64,000 nucleotides of DNA, taken from assembly GCA_017983515.1 (NCBI GenBank), contig JAGOBF010000001.1:183192-247191 (forward strand). The letters are read 5' to 3'. Position 1 is the stretch's first letter. Every line of letters starts with the position of its first letter. Below are positions 1 through 7,756 of the stretch, in pieces. The notes under the pieces were generated by a model that had not been told where the DNA came from, did not search any database, and was given only the letters and a program-made list of their open reading frames with translations. The position numbers were made by a program, and so were the translations under genes. This DNA is from Promineifilum sp. (lineage in GTDB: Bacteria; Chloroflexota; Anaerolineae; Promineifilales; Promineifilaceae).

Positions 1-1060
1 CGAACGACACGGCGTCAAACGCCACGCCCGGCGCGTCCGACGACAGGGTACTCCTGTCCGCGCCGGCCGTCGCTTCGGCCACCTCCGGCCGCAGATCGAA
101 AAACTCGCGCGTGCGGTTCACGCCGGCCAGCGCCCGCTGAATGTAGCTCAGGTGGCGGCGCACCGAGTCGAGCGGCGACTCCAGCAGGCCGACGTAGTAG
201 ACCAGCGTGAAAACCGTGCCGATGGTCATGGCCCCGGCGCGAAACGACAAGGCGGCCAGGCCCATCGAACCGGCCAGCGCCAGGACGAACAACAGCGTAC
301 TCGTCGCGCCGACGATGGTGCTCAGGGTGTAGGTGCGCCGAGTGAGGCGCGCGTGGGTGTTCAGCAGGGGGTAGAGGCGAGCCATGACGTAAGGCGCGCC
401 GCCGTTGGGGATGACGTCCTCTGTGCCGGTGATATGTTCTTCCAAAAAACCGAACAGCTCAGCGACGGCCCGGCTGATGCTCGTGAAAAGCTTCACCATG
501 CGCTCCTGGATGACCCGCAGCAGCGTGACCATGATAATGGCATAGCCCAGCGCCACCAGCCCGATGCGCCAGTCCTTCAGAAATATCAGGGCAATGATGC
601 CCGCCACCAGCAGGCCGTTGCCGATGAGACTAACGACGATCTCCGAAAAGTACTCGGCCAGTTCGCCGACGTCGCCGTCGATGCGCTCGATCAGTTCGCC
701 GGGCGTGCGCAGCTTATGAAAGCCCATATCCAGCCGCAGGACGTGGGCGGTCAGGTCGGCGCGCAGGGCGTTGGTCGTTGCCCAGCCCAGGTCTTCGGTG
801 AAGTAGACGGTGATGAGAAACAGCGCCTTCTGAGCCAGCACGGCGGCGAAAAACAGCGCGGCGAGGAGGGTGAGACGGTTCGCCAAACCGTCCCCCTGAC
901 CGGTCGCCGCATCAACAAAACGGCCGAGTAACTGCGGCGCGAGCAATTGCAGGCCGATGCTCGTCAAGAGCAGGAGGGTCAACAGCGCCACCCGGCCGCG
1001 AAACGGCCGCAGGTAGTGCCCTAACATACGAACAGGTTGAGTGGGAACTGATTGATCCAT
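1..1060 (-). CDS. ABC exporter, transmembrane domain (3' end outside window)
   Basis: About 353 residues are visible from an ATG at 1060; the reading frame stays open to base 1. The protein starts MDQSVPTQPVRMLGHYLRPF and continues with hydrophobic helices and the typical type-1 ABC exporter coupling region (RTPGELIERIDGDVGE at about residues 120-135). This is the permease half of a fused exporter such as the LmrA/MsbA or heterodimeric type. The nucleotide-binding domain would lie beyond the window edge, so substrate and partner are unknown. No Shine-Dalgarno sequence is visible before the ATG, which is odd given the strong one before the leader ORF further upstream (1293-1361). Family call is confident; exported substrate is not known. 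Confidence 0.85.
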   Translation of the reverse strand, partial: MDQSVPTQPVRMLGHYLRPFRGRVALLTLLLLTSIGLQLLAPQLLGRFVDAATGQGDGLANRLTLLAALFFAAVLAQKALFLITVYFTEDLGWATTNALRADLTAHVLRLDMGFHKLRTPGELIERIDGDVGELAEYFSEIVVSLIGNGLLVAGIIALIFLKDWRIGLVALGYAIIMVTLLRVIQERMVKLFTSISRAVAELFGFLEEHITGTEDVIPNGGAPYVMARLYPLLNTHARLTRRTYTLSTIVGATSTLLFVLALAGSMGLAALSFRAGAMTIGTVFTLVYYVGLLESPLDSVRRHLSYIQRALAGVNRTREFFDLRPEVAEATAGADRSTLSSDAPGVAFDAVSF

Positions 1061-1292
1061 ATTCAAGCGTTTTAACCGCAAATGACATAGATAATGCCGA
1101 ACAAGGTGCACGTCCGCAGGCGGCCGACAGGAATCACCACCCGGCAGGTCACCCCGTGAGTGTATTTAGTTGTGGTCGCTACGCTAATCGGGAAGGATGC
1201 GCGAAACCACAGGGCCGGCAACCCTGCGGCCGGGCAGATGCGGATGGGGCGGCCGCGCCATAGGCGGGCCGGAAATCAGCGGTTGGCCGAAT

Positions 1293-1361
1293 CTACCGGG
1301 CGGCGGTTGTGCTCACGGTGCGCCGGGCGGGCTGGAAGGCTGTAATGGATGATGTTTGCAT
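1293..1361 (-). CDS. putative 22-codon leader peptide upstream of the ABC exporter
   Basis: A short ORF, MQTSSITAFQPARRTVSTTA then AR and stop, begins at an ATG preceded by a perfect AGGAGGT at 1369-1375 with a 7-nt spacer. It lies in the same direction as the exporter gene and ends 232 nt before that gene's ATG. Exporters that respond to ribosome-targeting drugs are often controlled by translation of such a leader ORF; that role here is inference. No U-tract terminator was found in the 232 nt between, so any attenuation would be translational, Rho-dependent or based on structure I cannot resolve by eye. Confidence 0.45.
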   Translation of the reverse strand: MQTSSITAFQPARRTVSTTAAR

Positions 1362-1405
1362 TTTAATGACCTCCTCTCGCTAGCTCGAATTTGTTCAACG
1401 CGGGC

Positions 1406-1435
1406 AGTATAGCAAAATACCGCAGTCAGGCGCAA
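1406..1435 (-). promoter_or_regulatory. predicted extended -10 promoter of the ABC exporter leader
   Basis: On the minus strand TTGCGC (1430-1435), an 18-nt spacer and TGC-TATACT (the -10 at 1406-1411, with the extended TGn) precede the leader ORF. Transcription would begin near 1399, giving a leader of about 340 nt before the exporter ATG at 1060. The -35 match is weak. Confidence 0.45.
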
Positions 1436-1600
1436 TAGGGAGTGTTGAAGTCGTTATGGCCGGCCGATCTCCCTTGGCATGTGGCCTGGTTCTCAGGGCT
1501 CCCTATAATGATGGCACTTGGGTGCAGGGCGCAGAGCAGGCAACACAAGGAAACAAACGTCCTCAAAGAATATCTTCACACGCCTGAGTAAAGGTGTTGC

Positions 1601-2512
1601 ATGATTCTCGATACGTTTACCATTCCGGTTTCGCCCCCATTTAGACTGGATTTAACCGCCTGGGCCTTGCGCCGAAGAGCTAAAAACGCCATTGACCGAT
1701 GGGACGGAAGGCAATACGGCCGTGTGCTGATCGCCGGCAATACGGCCATCCATGTTCTGATGGAGCAAAACACGGAAGTAGAACTTTCGGTCACCCTCAG
1801 AAGCGAACGATCCGGCGATCCGGCGCGGCAAGAAGTGGAAACATCTCTGCAAAAAATGTTCTCGGTCGATACCGATCTGGCGGCATTCTATCAACTGGCC
1901 GAAGGAGATGCCCATCTACGCAGCCTGGCGCAGAGGTTTAAAGGGGTCAGGCCTCCTCGTTTCCCCACGATTTTCGAGGGCCTCGCCAACTCCATTGCCT
2001 GCCAGCAGGTCTCGCTCGACGCCGGACTATCGCTGCTCAACAAACTGGCCGAAAATTATGGCCTGAGATTCAGTGACGGAGACGAAACCTACTATGCCTT
2101 CCCCCGACCGGAGGACTTATATCAAATCGCGGCCGATGACATCAAAAAGTTAGGCTTTAGCTACCAGAAAGCACGCGCCATCACTGAACTGTCCGTGAAC
2201 ATAGTCGATCAAAAGCTGACGCTCTCCGGCCTGGATGCTCTATCGAACGAAGAAATCCTTAACATTCTCGTTCAGAATCGGGGGATTGGTCGCTGGAGCG
2301 CTGAGTACGCCCTGCTAAGAGGCTTCGGCCGGATAGACGTTCTCCCGGGCGATGACGTCGGCGCTCAAAAGAATTTAATGGAGCTAATGGGGCTTGAGGC
2401 TCGGCCGAACTACGACCAGATTCAGGCCCTGACCCAACGATGGCAGCCCTATGCCGGCTTTGTATACTTTCACTTGCTGCTGGACAAGCTGCAACTAAAA
2501 GGCCTGCTATGA
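1601..2512 (+). CDS. DNA-3-methyladenine glycosylase II-like, HhH-GPD family
   Basis: 303 residues. The C-terminal half carries the helix-hairpin-helix and Gly-Pro-Asp region of AlkA-type base-excision glycosylases: SIACQQVSLDAG (about 128-139), the hairpin in NRGIGRWSAEYALLRG (226-241), and the LPGDDVGAQ stretch holding the likely catalytic Asp (D251 or D252). The N-terminal 110 residues match the beta-rich AlkA N domain in position. The family excises alkylated bases such as 3-methyladenine. An AAAGGTG motif precedes the ATG. The stop codon overlaps the ATG of the next gene (ATGA), implying translational coupling. Confidence 0.85.
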   Translation: MILDTFTIPVSPPFRLDLTAWALRRRAKNAIDRWDGRQYGRVLIAGNTAIHVLMEQNTEVELSVTLRSERSGDPARQEVETSLQKMFSVDTDLAAFYQLAEGDAHLRSLAQRFKGVRPPRFPTIFEGLANSIACQQVSLDAGLSLLNKLAENYGLRFSDGDETYYAFPRPEDLYQIAADDIKKLGFSYQKARAITELSVNIVDQKLTLSGLDALSNEEILNILVQNRGIGRWSAEYALLRGFGRIDVLPGDDVGAQKNLMELMGLEARPNYDQIQALTQRWQPYAGFVYFHLLLDKLQLKGLL

Positions 2513-3048
2513 CGACCCCTGTTTACACCATCGGGCACTCCACCAGACCTATCGAAGAGTTTCTGGCAATCCTCGACGCCTTCCACATCGAAACGGTTGT
2601 CGATGTCCGGACGATAGCCCGCTCACGTCACAACCCGCAATTTGGCGAAGAAGCGTTAACCGAGAGTCTCGCTCAACACGGCCTGAGTTATAAACGGATT
2701 GAAGCCTTGGGCGGACTTCGGCACGGGGCCGCAACCTCGATCAATAAGGCCTGGCGAAACCCGTCTTTCCGGGCCTACGCCGATTACATGCAGACAGCGC
2801 AGTTTGCGGCCGGCATGGACGAACTTTTGGGAATCGCTAATGAATCGCGAACGGTAATCATGTGCGCCGAGGCCGTGCCCTGGCGCTGCCACCGCTCCCT
2901 GATTGGTGACGCCCTCCTGGTTCGTGGCCTGCAAGTCGAAGATATTATGAGCGAGAAGAGCACCCGACCCCACGTGCTGACCCCCTGGGCGAAAGTTGAT
3001 GGAGAAACAATTACTTATCCAGAGGTTAAAAACGAGGATATCGCCTGA
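2509..3048 (+). CDS. DUF488 family protein
   Basis: 179 residues from the ATG that overlaps the glycosylase stop; a longer upstream frame exists but lies inside the glycosylase gene. The start VYTIGHSTRPIEEFLAIL and the Cys-containing segment CAEAVPWRCHRSLIGDALL (about 123-141) are the DUF488 hallmarks. The conserved Cys and CHR residues suggest a redox, metal or nucleic-acid role, but no reaction is established for this family. Overlap with an AlkA-type gene suggests a link to DNA-damage handling; this is inference from context only. Confidence 0.85.
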   Translation: MTTPVYTIGHSTRPIEEFLAILDAFHIETVVDVRTIARSRHNPQFGEEALTESLAQHGLSYKRIEALGGLRHGAATSINKAWRNPSFRAYADYMQTAQFAAGMDELLGIANESRTVIMCAEAVPWRCHRSLIGDALLVRGLQVEDIMSEKSTRPHVLTPWAKVDGETITYPEVKNEDIA

Positions 3049-3136
3049 GGTAATGCCGCGATTATTCGACGTTGGCCCCCATATCAAAGAAGAAGACACC
3101 GAGTTAGGCAAACTTCCAAGCGCAACAGAGTCTAGT

Positions 3137-4963
3137 TCATTCACTTCCGGGCGGGCAAGGTTCGTCTTCCCCGATTATTGCAAACACATGGGTTTCCTCA
3201 AACCCCGAAAATTCAAATGCGTCGGGAAATGATTTCAGCAAACAAAGCTCGTCCATGGCCAATATAGACGGCCATACCTTGGTGGCGAAATCGTCGTTGT
3301 CCGGTATGGCACTCACTAAAACCAAATCCACTCCCCATTCGCGGAGAATTGGAATCGCCGCGGGGGTGGGCCAGCTACCAAGCTGGGCCTCGACTACGGC
3401 AAGATGAGACGGTTGAAATGACATATAGCCGTTAACGATGGGCTGACCGTGGCGTGATTGACTATACATTGCCAGCTTGTCGATCCAGGGTCGTGGGTAT
3501 TCAATGAGCGCCGTCCCTTCAGGTTGCCCTGCCAACCACTCATCGACAAGGCGGTCATTGACCGATACGGCCGTGAAGTCAGGGTAGGGGATAATTAATC
3601 CTTCGAATATAATCAGCCCCCCCAACGCTATGGCAATGGCAGTACCCCAACGTTCCTTGCCCAGCAGCCAGGCTGTCCCGAAACCGGCCAGCACCGCAAC
3701 GACTAACATCAACGGCACGCCGAAACGTGCCCACACGCGAAGAGATGAGTAGAACGGAAGCCAATGGTAGAGGAGCATGCCGGGTAGCACGATGGGTATC
3801 TGTCCGTGGGGGAGCGGAATCCCTTCAATGAGAGGTGATATGATGGAACTGACCCATGCCGGGGCGGTAATGAGGACACGTTCGCCACGCCACCGCAGCG
3901 TCAGACCCAAACCCAATACAATGCTGATCAAGCCCATGATGATGAAGGGTCGTGTCTTCCGCCAGGGCGTTGTCACTAGCCCAATAATCGCTGCAATCAT
4001 CGCCGCGTAACCGAGTGATACCACATCCCATTCCCCGCGGATTGGGAATACGGTAGAAGTCTGGTTTCGCCAAAGCGGATGCAGTGGATTGGGACTGAAT
4101 AGATAGTCGGAACTAAAACCCAACTGCTCCGAGTCGGCGACCGTAAACTTCCCCCCGTCGGGTAGCATCTCGCGACGGGCGTGCCACGTCAACAGTGCAA
4201 AAGGGGCGATGAGAAGAAAAGTAATGCCGAAAACCCCAAAGAGTCGAATGAACCGGTCACGCCAATTCGCTTCAGAAGGGGCGAGTAAACCCAAACCAAG
4301 CAGTGGAAGTGTGGCGACAAACAAAAAATACCATTGTGAGATGATGGTGGCAGCCAAAAATGTGCCACTTAGAATCATCCATTTCCAGGAAATCGGACGG
4401 GGCACCGATATCAAGCGTAACAGACTGGCCGCCGCATAAGGCAAAAACATCATGCCGATTAGCACTTGTAAGTGACCGCCAAGCCGCAGCGTAAACACAG
4501 GCGCGGCAATATATACACAGCCTGCCAGCAAACCTGCGCCCACTCTGCTCGTCTTCGTTTCGACTAACCAGTACATGCCCAATCCACCCAAAACAAAAGT
4601 TGCCAACAAGGTCAGGTTATAGGTAACGATAGGGCCTAAAAGCGCGGTGAATGGCGATAATAAGAGAAAATACCAGGTTGGTTGTGCGCCCGATGCCGTA
4701 TACCATCCTTTAGGAAAATACACATTAGGCGTATAAAATGGATTGGCACCGGTCTGGAAAACGGCCTTTTTGGCAGAAACCAGTTGCCAAAGGACTTCGA
4801 ATGAATCGTCGAATGGGCGGCCAACGACGTGGCTGTTCAGATGGATGACCAACGGCAAATTCACAATCAGAACCAGGAGTAGAAAAAACAGACCGGGCAA
4901 CAAGAATTTACGGACATTGTTGCCGGAGGGTGGAATTTCCGGTGAAGGGGTAGTGATATCCAT
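3137..4963 (-). CDS. polytopic membrane protein, GT-C/YfhO-like
   Basis: 608 residues with roughly 10-12 hydrophobic helices, beginning near residue 18 (FLLPGLFFLLLVLIVNLPLV). The first extracytoplasmic loop carries GRPFDDSFEVLW, an acidic pair in the position expected of lipid-linked-sugar glycosyltransferases of the GT-C fold. The C-terminal 130 residues after the last helix form a soluble domain ending in ECPCPPGSE-like Cys/Pro residues. Likely role is transfer or handling of a polyprenyl-linked sugar at the outer face of the membrane, but no sugar or acceptor can be named. It ends convergently with the DUF488 gene and lies 15 nt downstream of DUF1697 on the minus strand. Confidence 0.6.
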   Translation of the reverse strand: MDITTPSPEIPPSGNNVRKFLLPGLFFLLLVLIVNLPLVIHLNSHVVGRPFDDSFEVLWQLVSAKKAVFQTGANPFYTPNVYFPKGWYTASGAQPTWYFLLLSPFTALLGPIVTYNLTLLATFVLGGLGMYWLVETKTSRVGAGLLAGCVYIAAPVFTLRLGGHLQVLIGMMFLPYAAASLLRLISVPRPISWKWMILSGTFLAATIISQWYFLFVATLPLLGLGLLAPSEANWRDRFIRLFGVFGITFLLIAPFALLTWHARREMLPDGGKFTVADSEQLGFSSDYLFSPNPLHPLWRNQTSTVFPIRGEWDVVSLGYAAMIAAIIGLVTTPWRKTRPFIIMGLISIVLGLGLTLRWRGERVLITAPAWVSSIISPLIEGIPLPHGQIPIVLPGMLLYHWLPFYSSLRVWARFGVPLMLVVAVLAGFGTAWLLGKERWGTAIAIALGGLIIFEGLIIPYPDFTAVSVNDRLVDEWLAGQPEGTALIEYPRPWIDKLAMYSQSRHGQPIVNGYMSFQPSHLAVVEAQLGSWPTPAAIPILREWGVDLVLVSAIPDNDDFATKVWPSILAMDELCLLKSFPDAFEFSGFEETHVFAIIGEDEPCPPGSE

Positions 4964-4978
4964 TCCTTGTCTCGTCCG

Positions 4979-5518
4979 TCAGTTCTTTAATCTCGCCGCC
5001 AGCTTGACCACCGTCCGCCTGTTCCGCACCGTCGCCGCCATCCCCAACGCCTTCTCCATCGCGCCGCCGGCGAATGACGAATCGCCCACCGCATCGCGCC
5101 GCAGCCAGTAGACCTCGCGGCCGTCCACGTGGAATGCGTCAACCGGGCTGCTATAAGCCAGCAGCCTCTCCCGCGCGTCGTCGTCCGGAGAAGCCCCCAG
5201 AAAGGCGATGAAGAGCGTGTGGGCCGCGTCGCGGTCGGCCTCGCCAAAAGGCCAATGGTCGGCCGCGGCGGCCAATTCGGCCGGCGTGCGGATGAACGTA
5301 TCCACCCGATAGCCGAGAGCCGTTTGCAGTCCATTCTCGATGGAACGCTCCAGCGTGACCCTATCCGTCTCCGGGGAGTCGAAGATCACGTTGCCGCTGG
5401 CGATAAACGTCGCCACGTCGGTGAAGCCCAGTCCCTCGAACAGAGTACGCAGATGATCCATTTTGACAGTGTGGCCGCCGACGTTGATGGCCCGCAGAAA
5501 GGCGACATATTGTGGCAT
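4979..5518 (-). CDS. DUF1697 family protein
   Basis: 179 residues from the ATG at 5518. The start MPQYVAFLRAINVGGHTVKM is the family signature, followed by LRTLFEGLGFTDVATFIASG and a conserved WPF (about residue 93). The family has no proven function. A GTG further upstream at 5584 stays in frame, but its 22 extra residues belong to a decayed oxidase gene (see 5519-5698). GAGGAGGATT just before 5518 serves as ribosome-binding site. The gene probably moved next to, or was exposed by decay of, that older gene. Confidence 0.85.
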   Translation of the reverse strand: MPQYVAFLRAINVGGHTVKMDHLRTLFEGLGFTDVATFIASGNVIFDSPETDRVTLERSIENGLQTALGYRVDTFIRTPAELAAAADHWPFGEADRDAAHTLFIAFLGASPDDDARERLLAYSSPVDAFHVDGREVYWLRRDAVGDSSFAGGAMEKALGMAATVRNRRTVVKLAARLKN

Positions 5519-5698
5519 TATCTGATCAAATCCTCCTCGAACTCCCTCCGCCTCGGCCCGCAGCAGCGCCAGCACGCGCTCCACGCCCTAGGCCGGCGCC
5601 TTCACCACGTCTGTGCCGCGCCGGATACCACCGTCGATCAGCACCTCGATGCGGCCGTCGACAGCGGCCCCCTCTGTGGCGAGACCTCGGTAGTATAG
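5519..5698 (-). pseudogene. remnant of an FMN-dependent 2-hydroxy-acid oxidase
   Basis: One minus-strand frame reads DGRIEVLIDGGIRRGTDVVK and, after an in-frame TAG at 5588-5590, GVERVLALLRAEAEGV. Both are hallmarks of the glycolate/lactate oxidase family C-terminus: the DGGIRRGTDV phosphate-binding segment of FMN, and the last helix. About 25-30 codons that normally link them (the LGARAVxxGRP region) are missing, and nothing recognisable remains upstream of about 5698. This is therefore an internally deleted, 5'-truncated fossil. It continues in the same frame into the DUF1697 start. Confidence 0.75.
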
Positions 5699-5758
5699 CA
5701 TAGAAGGCCGGCCTACATGGACGGACAAACCCTTGCTCAAATCAGCCAGGTCCAAAAC

Positions 5759-7612
5759 TTAAAGCTCACTCGATCGCGTGCTGATCCGCCTGCCCACGTG
5801 CGCCGCGAACTCCGCCAGCGGCACCTCGTTGCGCTGCTCGCCGTCGCGATAGCGCACGGCCAGCGTCTCGGTCGCCGCCTCCTGCCCGCCCACGATAACC
5901 ATGTATGGCACCTTCATCAATTGCGCGGCGCGAATCTTGGCCCCCATGCGCTCGCTGCTCAGATCGACCTGAACGCGGATGCCCCCGTCGGACAGGTTCG
6001 CCGCCACGCGCCGGGCGTAGTCGTGGTGGTCATCGGTGATAGGGATGACCCGCACCTGCTCCGGCGACAACCATACCGGGAAGTTGCCGCCATAATGTTC
6101 GATCAGGAAGCCGATATAGCGCTCGTGCGCCCCCAGTGGCGCGCGATGGATGCAGTAGGGCATCTCCGGCCGGCCGTCGCGATTGGTGAAAGTCAGCTCG
6201 AACCGCGCCGGTTGGACGAAGTCGATCTGGTTGGTTGCCAGTGTGAACTCGCGGCCGACCACGCTCCAGGCCTGCACGTCGATCTTCGGCCCGTAGAACG
6301 CCGCCTCGCCGGCAACTTCCTCATAAGGCACATCAGCCTTGCGCATCACCCGCCGCACGATGTCTTCAGCCTTCAGCCAGGCCGCCTCGTCGTCGGCATA
6401 CTTCACCCCCAGCCCCTTGCGGTCATGCTTGCTGAAGCGCATGACAAAGCGCTCGATCCCGAACAGGTCGAAATAGCGCCGGTACAGGTCGATGACGGCC
6501 ATAAACTCTTCTTCCACTTGCTCCTCGGCGCAGTAGATGTGGGCATCGTTCTGATCGGCGGCGCGCACGCGCATCAGCCCAAACAGCTCGCCGCTTTGCT
6601 CGTAGCGATAGACCATGCCGTACTCGGCCAGCCGCAGAGGCAGGTCGCGGTAGCTGCGCGGCCGGGCGGCGAAGATCTTGTGGTGGAAGGGGCAGTTCAT
6701 CGGCTTCAGGTAGTAGCGTATATCCTCGCGCTCCATCGGCGGAAACATGCTGTCGGCGAAGAAGGGCAGGTGGCCGCTGTGGCGGAACAGATCTTCCTTG
6801 GCGATGTGGGGCGTCGCCACGCGCTGGTAACCGGCGGCATCTTCCATCTCGTGGGCCAGCTTCTCCAACTCCTCGCGCAGGATATTGCCGTTGGGCAACC
6901 ACAGCGGCAGGCCGGGGCCGATCTCCTCGTCCATGACGAACAGGTCCAGTTCGCGGCCCAACTTGCGATGGTCGCGCTTCTTGGCCTCTTCCAGGAGTTG
7001 CATGTGGCGCTTCAGGTCCTTCTTGTTGAACCACGCCGTGCCGTAAATACGCTGCAACATCGGCCGCGATTGATCGCCGCGCCAATAGGCGGCGGCCGTG
7101 CCCGTCAGCGTGAAGGCATCGACCGGGATCAGCCCGGTGTGGGCTACGTGTGGCCCCTTGCACAGGTCTTCGAAGCTGTCGTGGCGATAGGTACTGATGA
7201 CCAGTTCCTCGATAGCCCGTGCCTTGTCCTCCACGTCATCGCCGTACTCGTTGAATTCGCCCTGCAGCAAGCCGTCGATGATCTCCAGCTTATAGGGTTG
7301 ATCCTGGAACAAGTCGCGGGCTTCGCCGGCCGTCACCACCTTGTAGCGCAGGGGATGCTTGCCGGCGATGATCTGGCGCATCCGCTTCTCGATGCGCGCC
7401 AGATCGGCCGGGTTGAAAGTCCGCCGCCGGCCGTCCTCATCCTCGCCCAGATCGAAGTCGTAGTAGAAGCCGCCATCGATAGGCGGGCCGATGCCCAGCT
7501 TGGTCCCCGGAAATAGTTCCAGCACGGCCTGGGCCATCACATGGGCCGCCGTGTGCCGCAGTTTGTATAAATCCGACTGCTCGTATGGCTCTGCGCTATC
7601 CATCGGTTGCAT
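5759..7612 (-). CDS. thrS: threonyl-tRNA synthetase, TGS-less, copy 1
   Basis: 617 residues. It lacks the N-terminal TGS domain of typical bacterial ThrRS (about 640 residues) and starts directly in the editing domain. Editing residues are present (RHTAAHVMA with the HxxxH pair; DLCKGPHV). The catalytic core has the zinc ligands of ThrRS: MNCPFHH, NDAHIYC and IHRAPLG. The motif 2 loop reads RVRAADQNDAH, unlike the usual RVRGFTQDDAH, and motif 3 reads LGAHERYIG instead of LGSxERFIG. The C-terminal anticodon-binding domain is complete. It charges tRNA-Thr. There is no T-box upstream; the 144-bp gap to copy 2 holds only a dispersed repeat. Start ATG at 7612 follows GGAG. Confidence 0.9.
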   Translation of the reverse strand: MQPMDSAEPYEQSDLYKLRHTAAHVMAQAVLELFPGTKLGIGPPIDGGFYYDFDLGEDEDGRRRTFNPADLARIEKRMRQIIAGKHPLRYKVVTAGEARDLFQDQPYKLEIIDGLLQGEFNEYGDDVEDKARAIEELVISTYRHDSFEDLCKGPHVAHTGLIPVDAFTLTGTAAAYWRGDQSRPMLQRIYGTAWFNKKDLKRHMQLLEEAKKRDHRKLGRELDLFVMDEEIGPGLPLWLPNGNILREELEKLAHEMEDAAGYQRVATPHIAKEDLFRHSGHLPFFADSMFPPMEREDIRYYLKPMNCPFHHKIFAARPRSYRDLPLRLAEYGMVYRYEQSGELFGLMRVRAADQNDAHIYCAEEQVEEEFMAVIDLYRRYFDLFGIERFVMRFSKHDRKGLGVKYADDEAAWLKAEDIVRRVMRKADVPYEEVAGEAAFYGPKIDVQAWSVVGREFTLATNQIDFVQPARFELTFTNRDGRPEMPYCIHRAPLGAHERYIGFLIEHYGGNFPVWLSPEQVRVIPITDDHHDYARRVAANLSDGGIRVQVDLSSERMGAKIRAAQLMKVPYMVIVGGQEAATETLAVRYRDGEQRNEVPLAEFAAHVGRRISTRSSEL

Positions 7613-7660
7613 GATAGGTTCTCCACTCCAGAGACAAAACCCGGATTAGAAAAAGAGGGT

Positions 7661-7698
7661 TCATCCGCCGATTTCGCCGAGTACGCAGATTTTCAGGA
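7661..7698. repeat. dispersed intergenic repeat, CCGCCGATTTCGCCGA/GCAGATTTTC type
   Basis: This copy lies between the two thrS genes. It resembles other gap sequences at 12228, 21850, 29311, 41232, 42764, 49223 and 58831, all built on AATCTGTG / ATCCGCGAA words. Confidence 0.5.
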
Positions 7699-7756
7699 AC
7701 GCGTTCTTCAAATCTGCCTGCTCTATGAATGACGCTTCTTCATCCGGTTGCATGGG

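Larger units (their letters stand above)
1061..1600. other. divergent intergenic region between ABC exporter and DNA glycosylase
   Basis: This 540-bp gap holds the exporter leader and its promoter on the minus strand. On the plus strand there is a TATAAT at 1504-1509, about 90 nt before the glycosylase start, with only a poor -35. A plus-strand frame at 1160-1345 is Arg/Gly-rich, has no ribosome-binding site and overlaps the leader, so it is not called. Confidence 0.5.

Noticed and set aside
152-931. 259-codon plus-strand frame over the ABC exporter
   Set aside because: Gln/Arg/Asp-rich shadow of the minus-strand exporter, which has clear membrane helices and a family motif.
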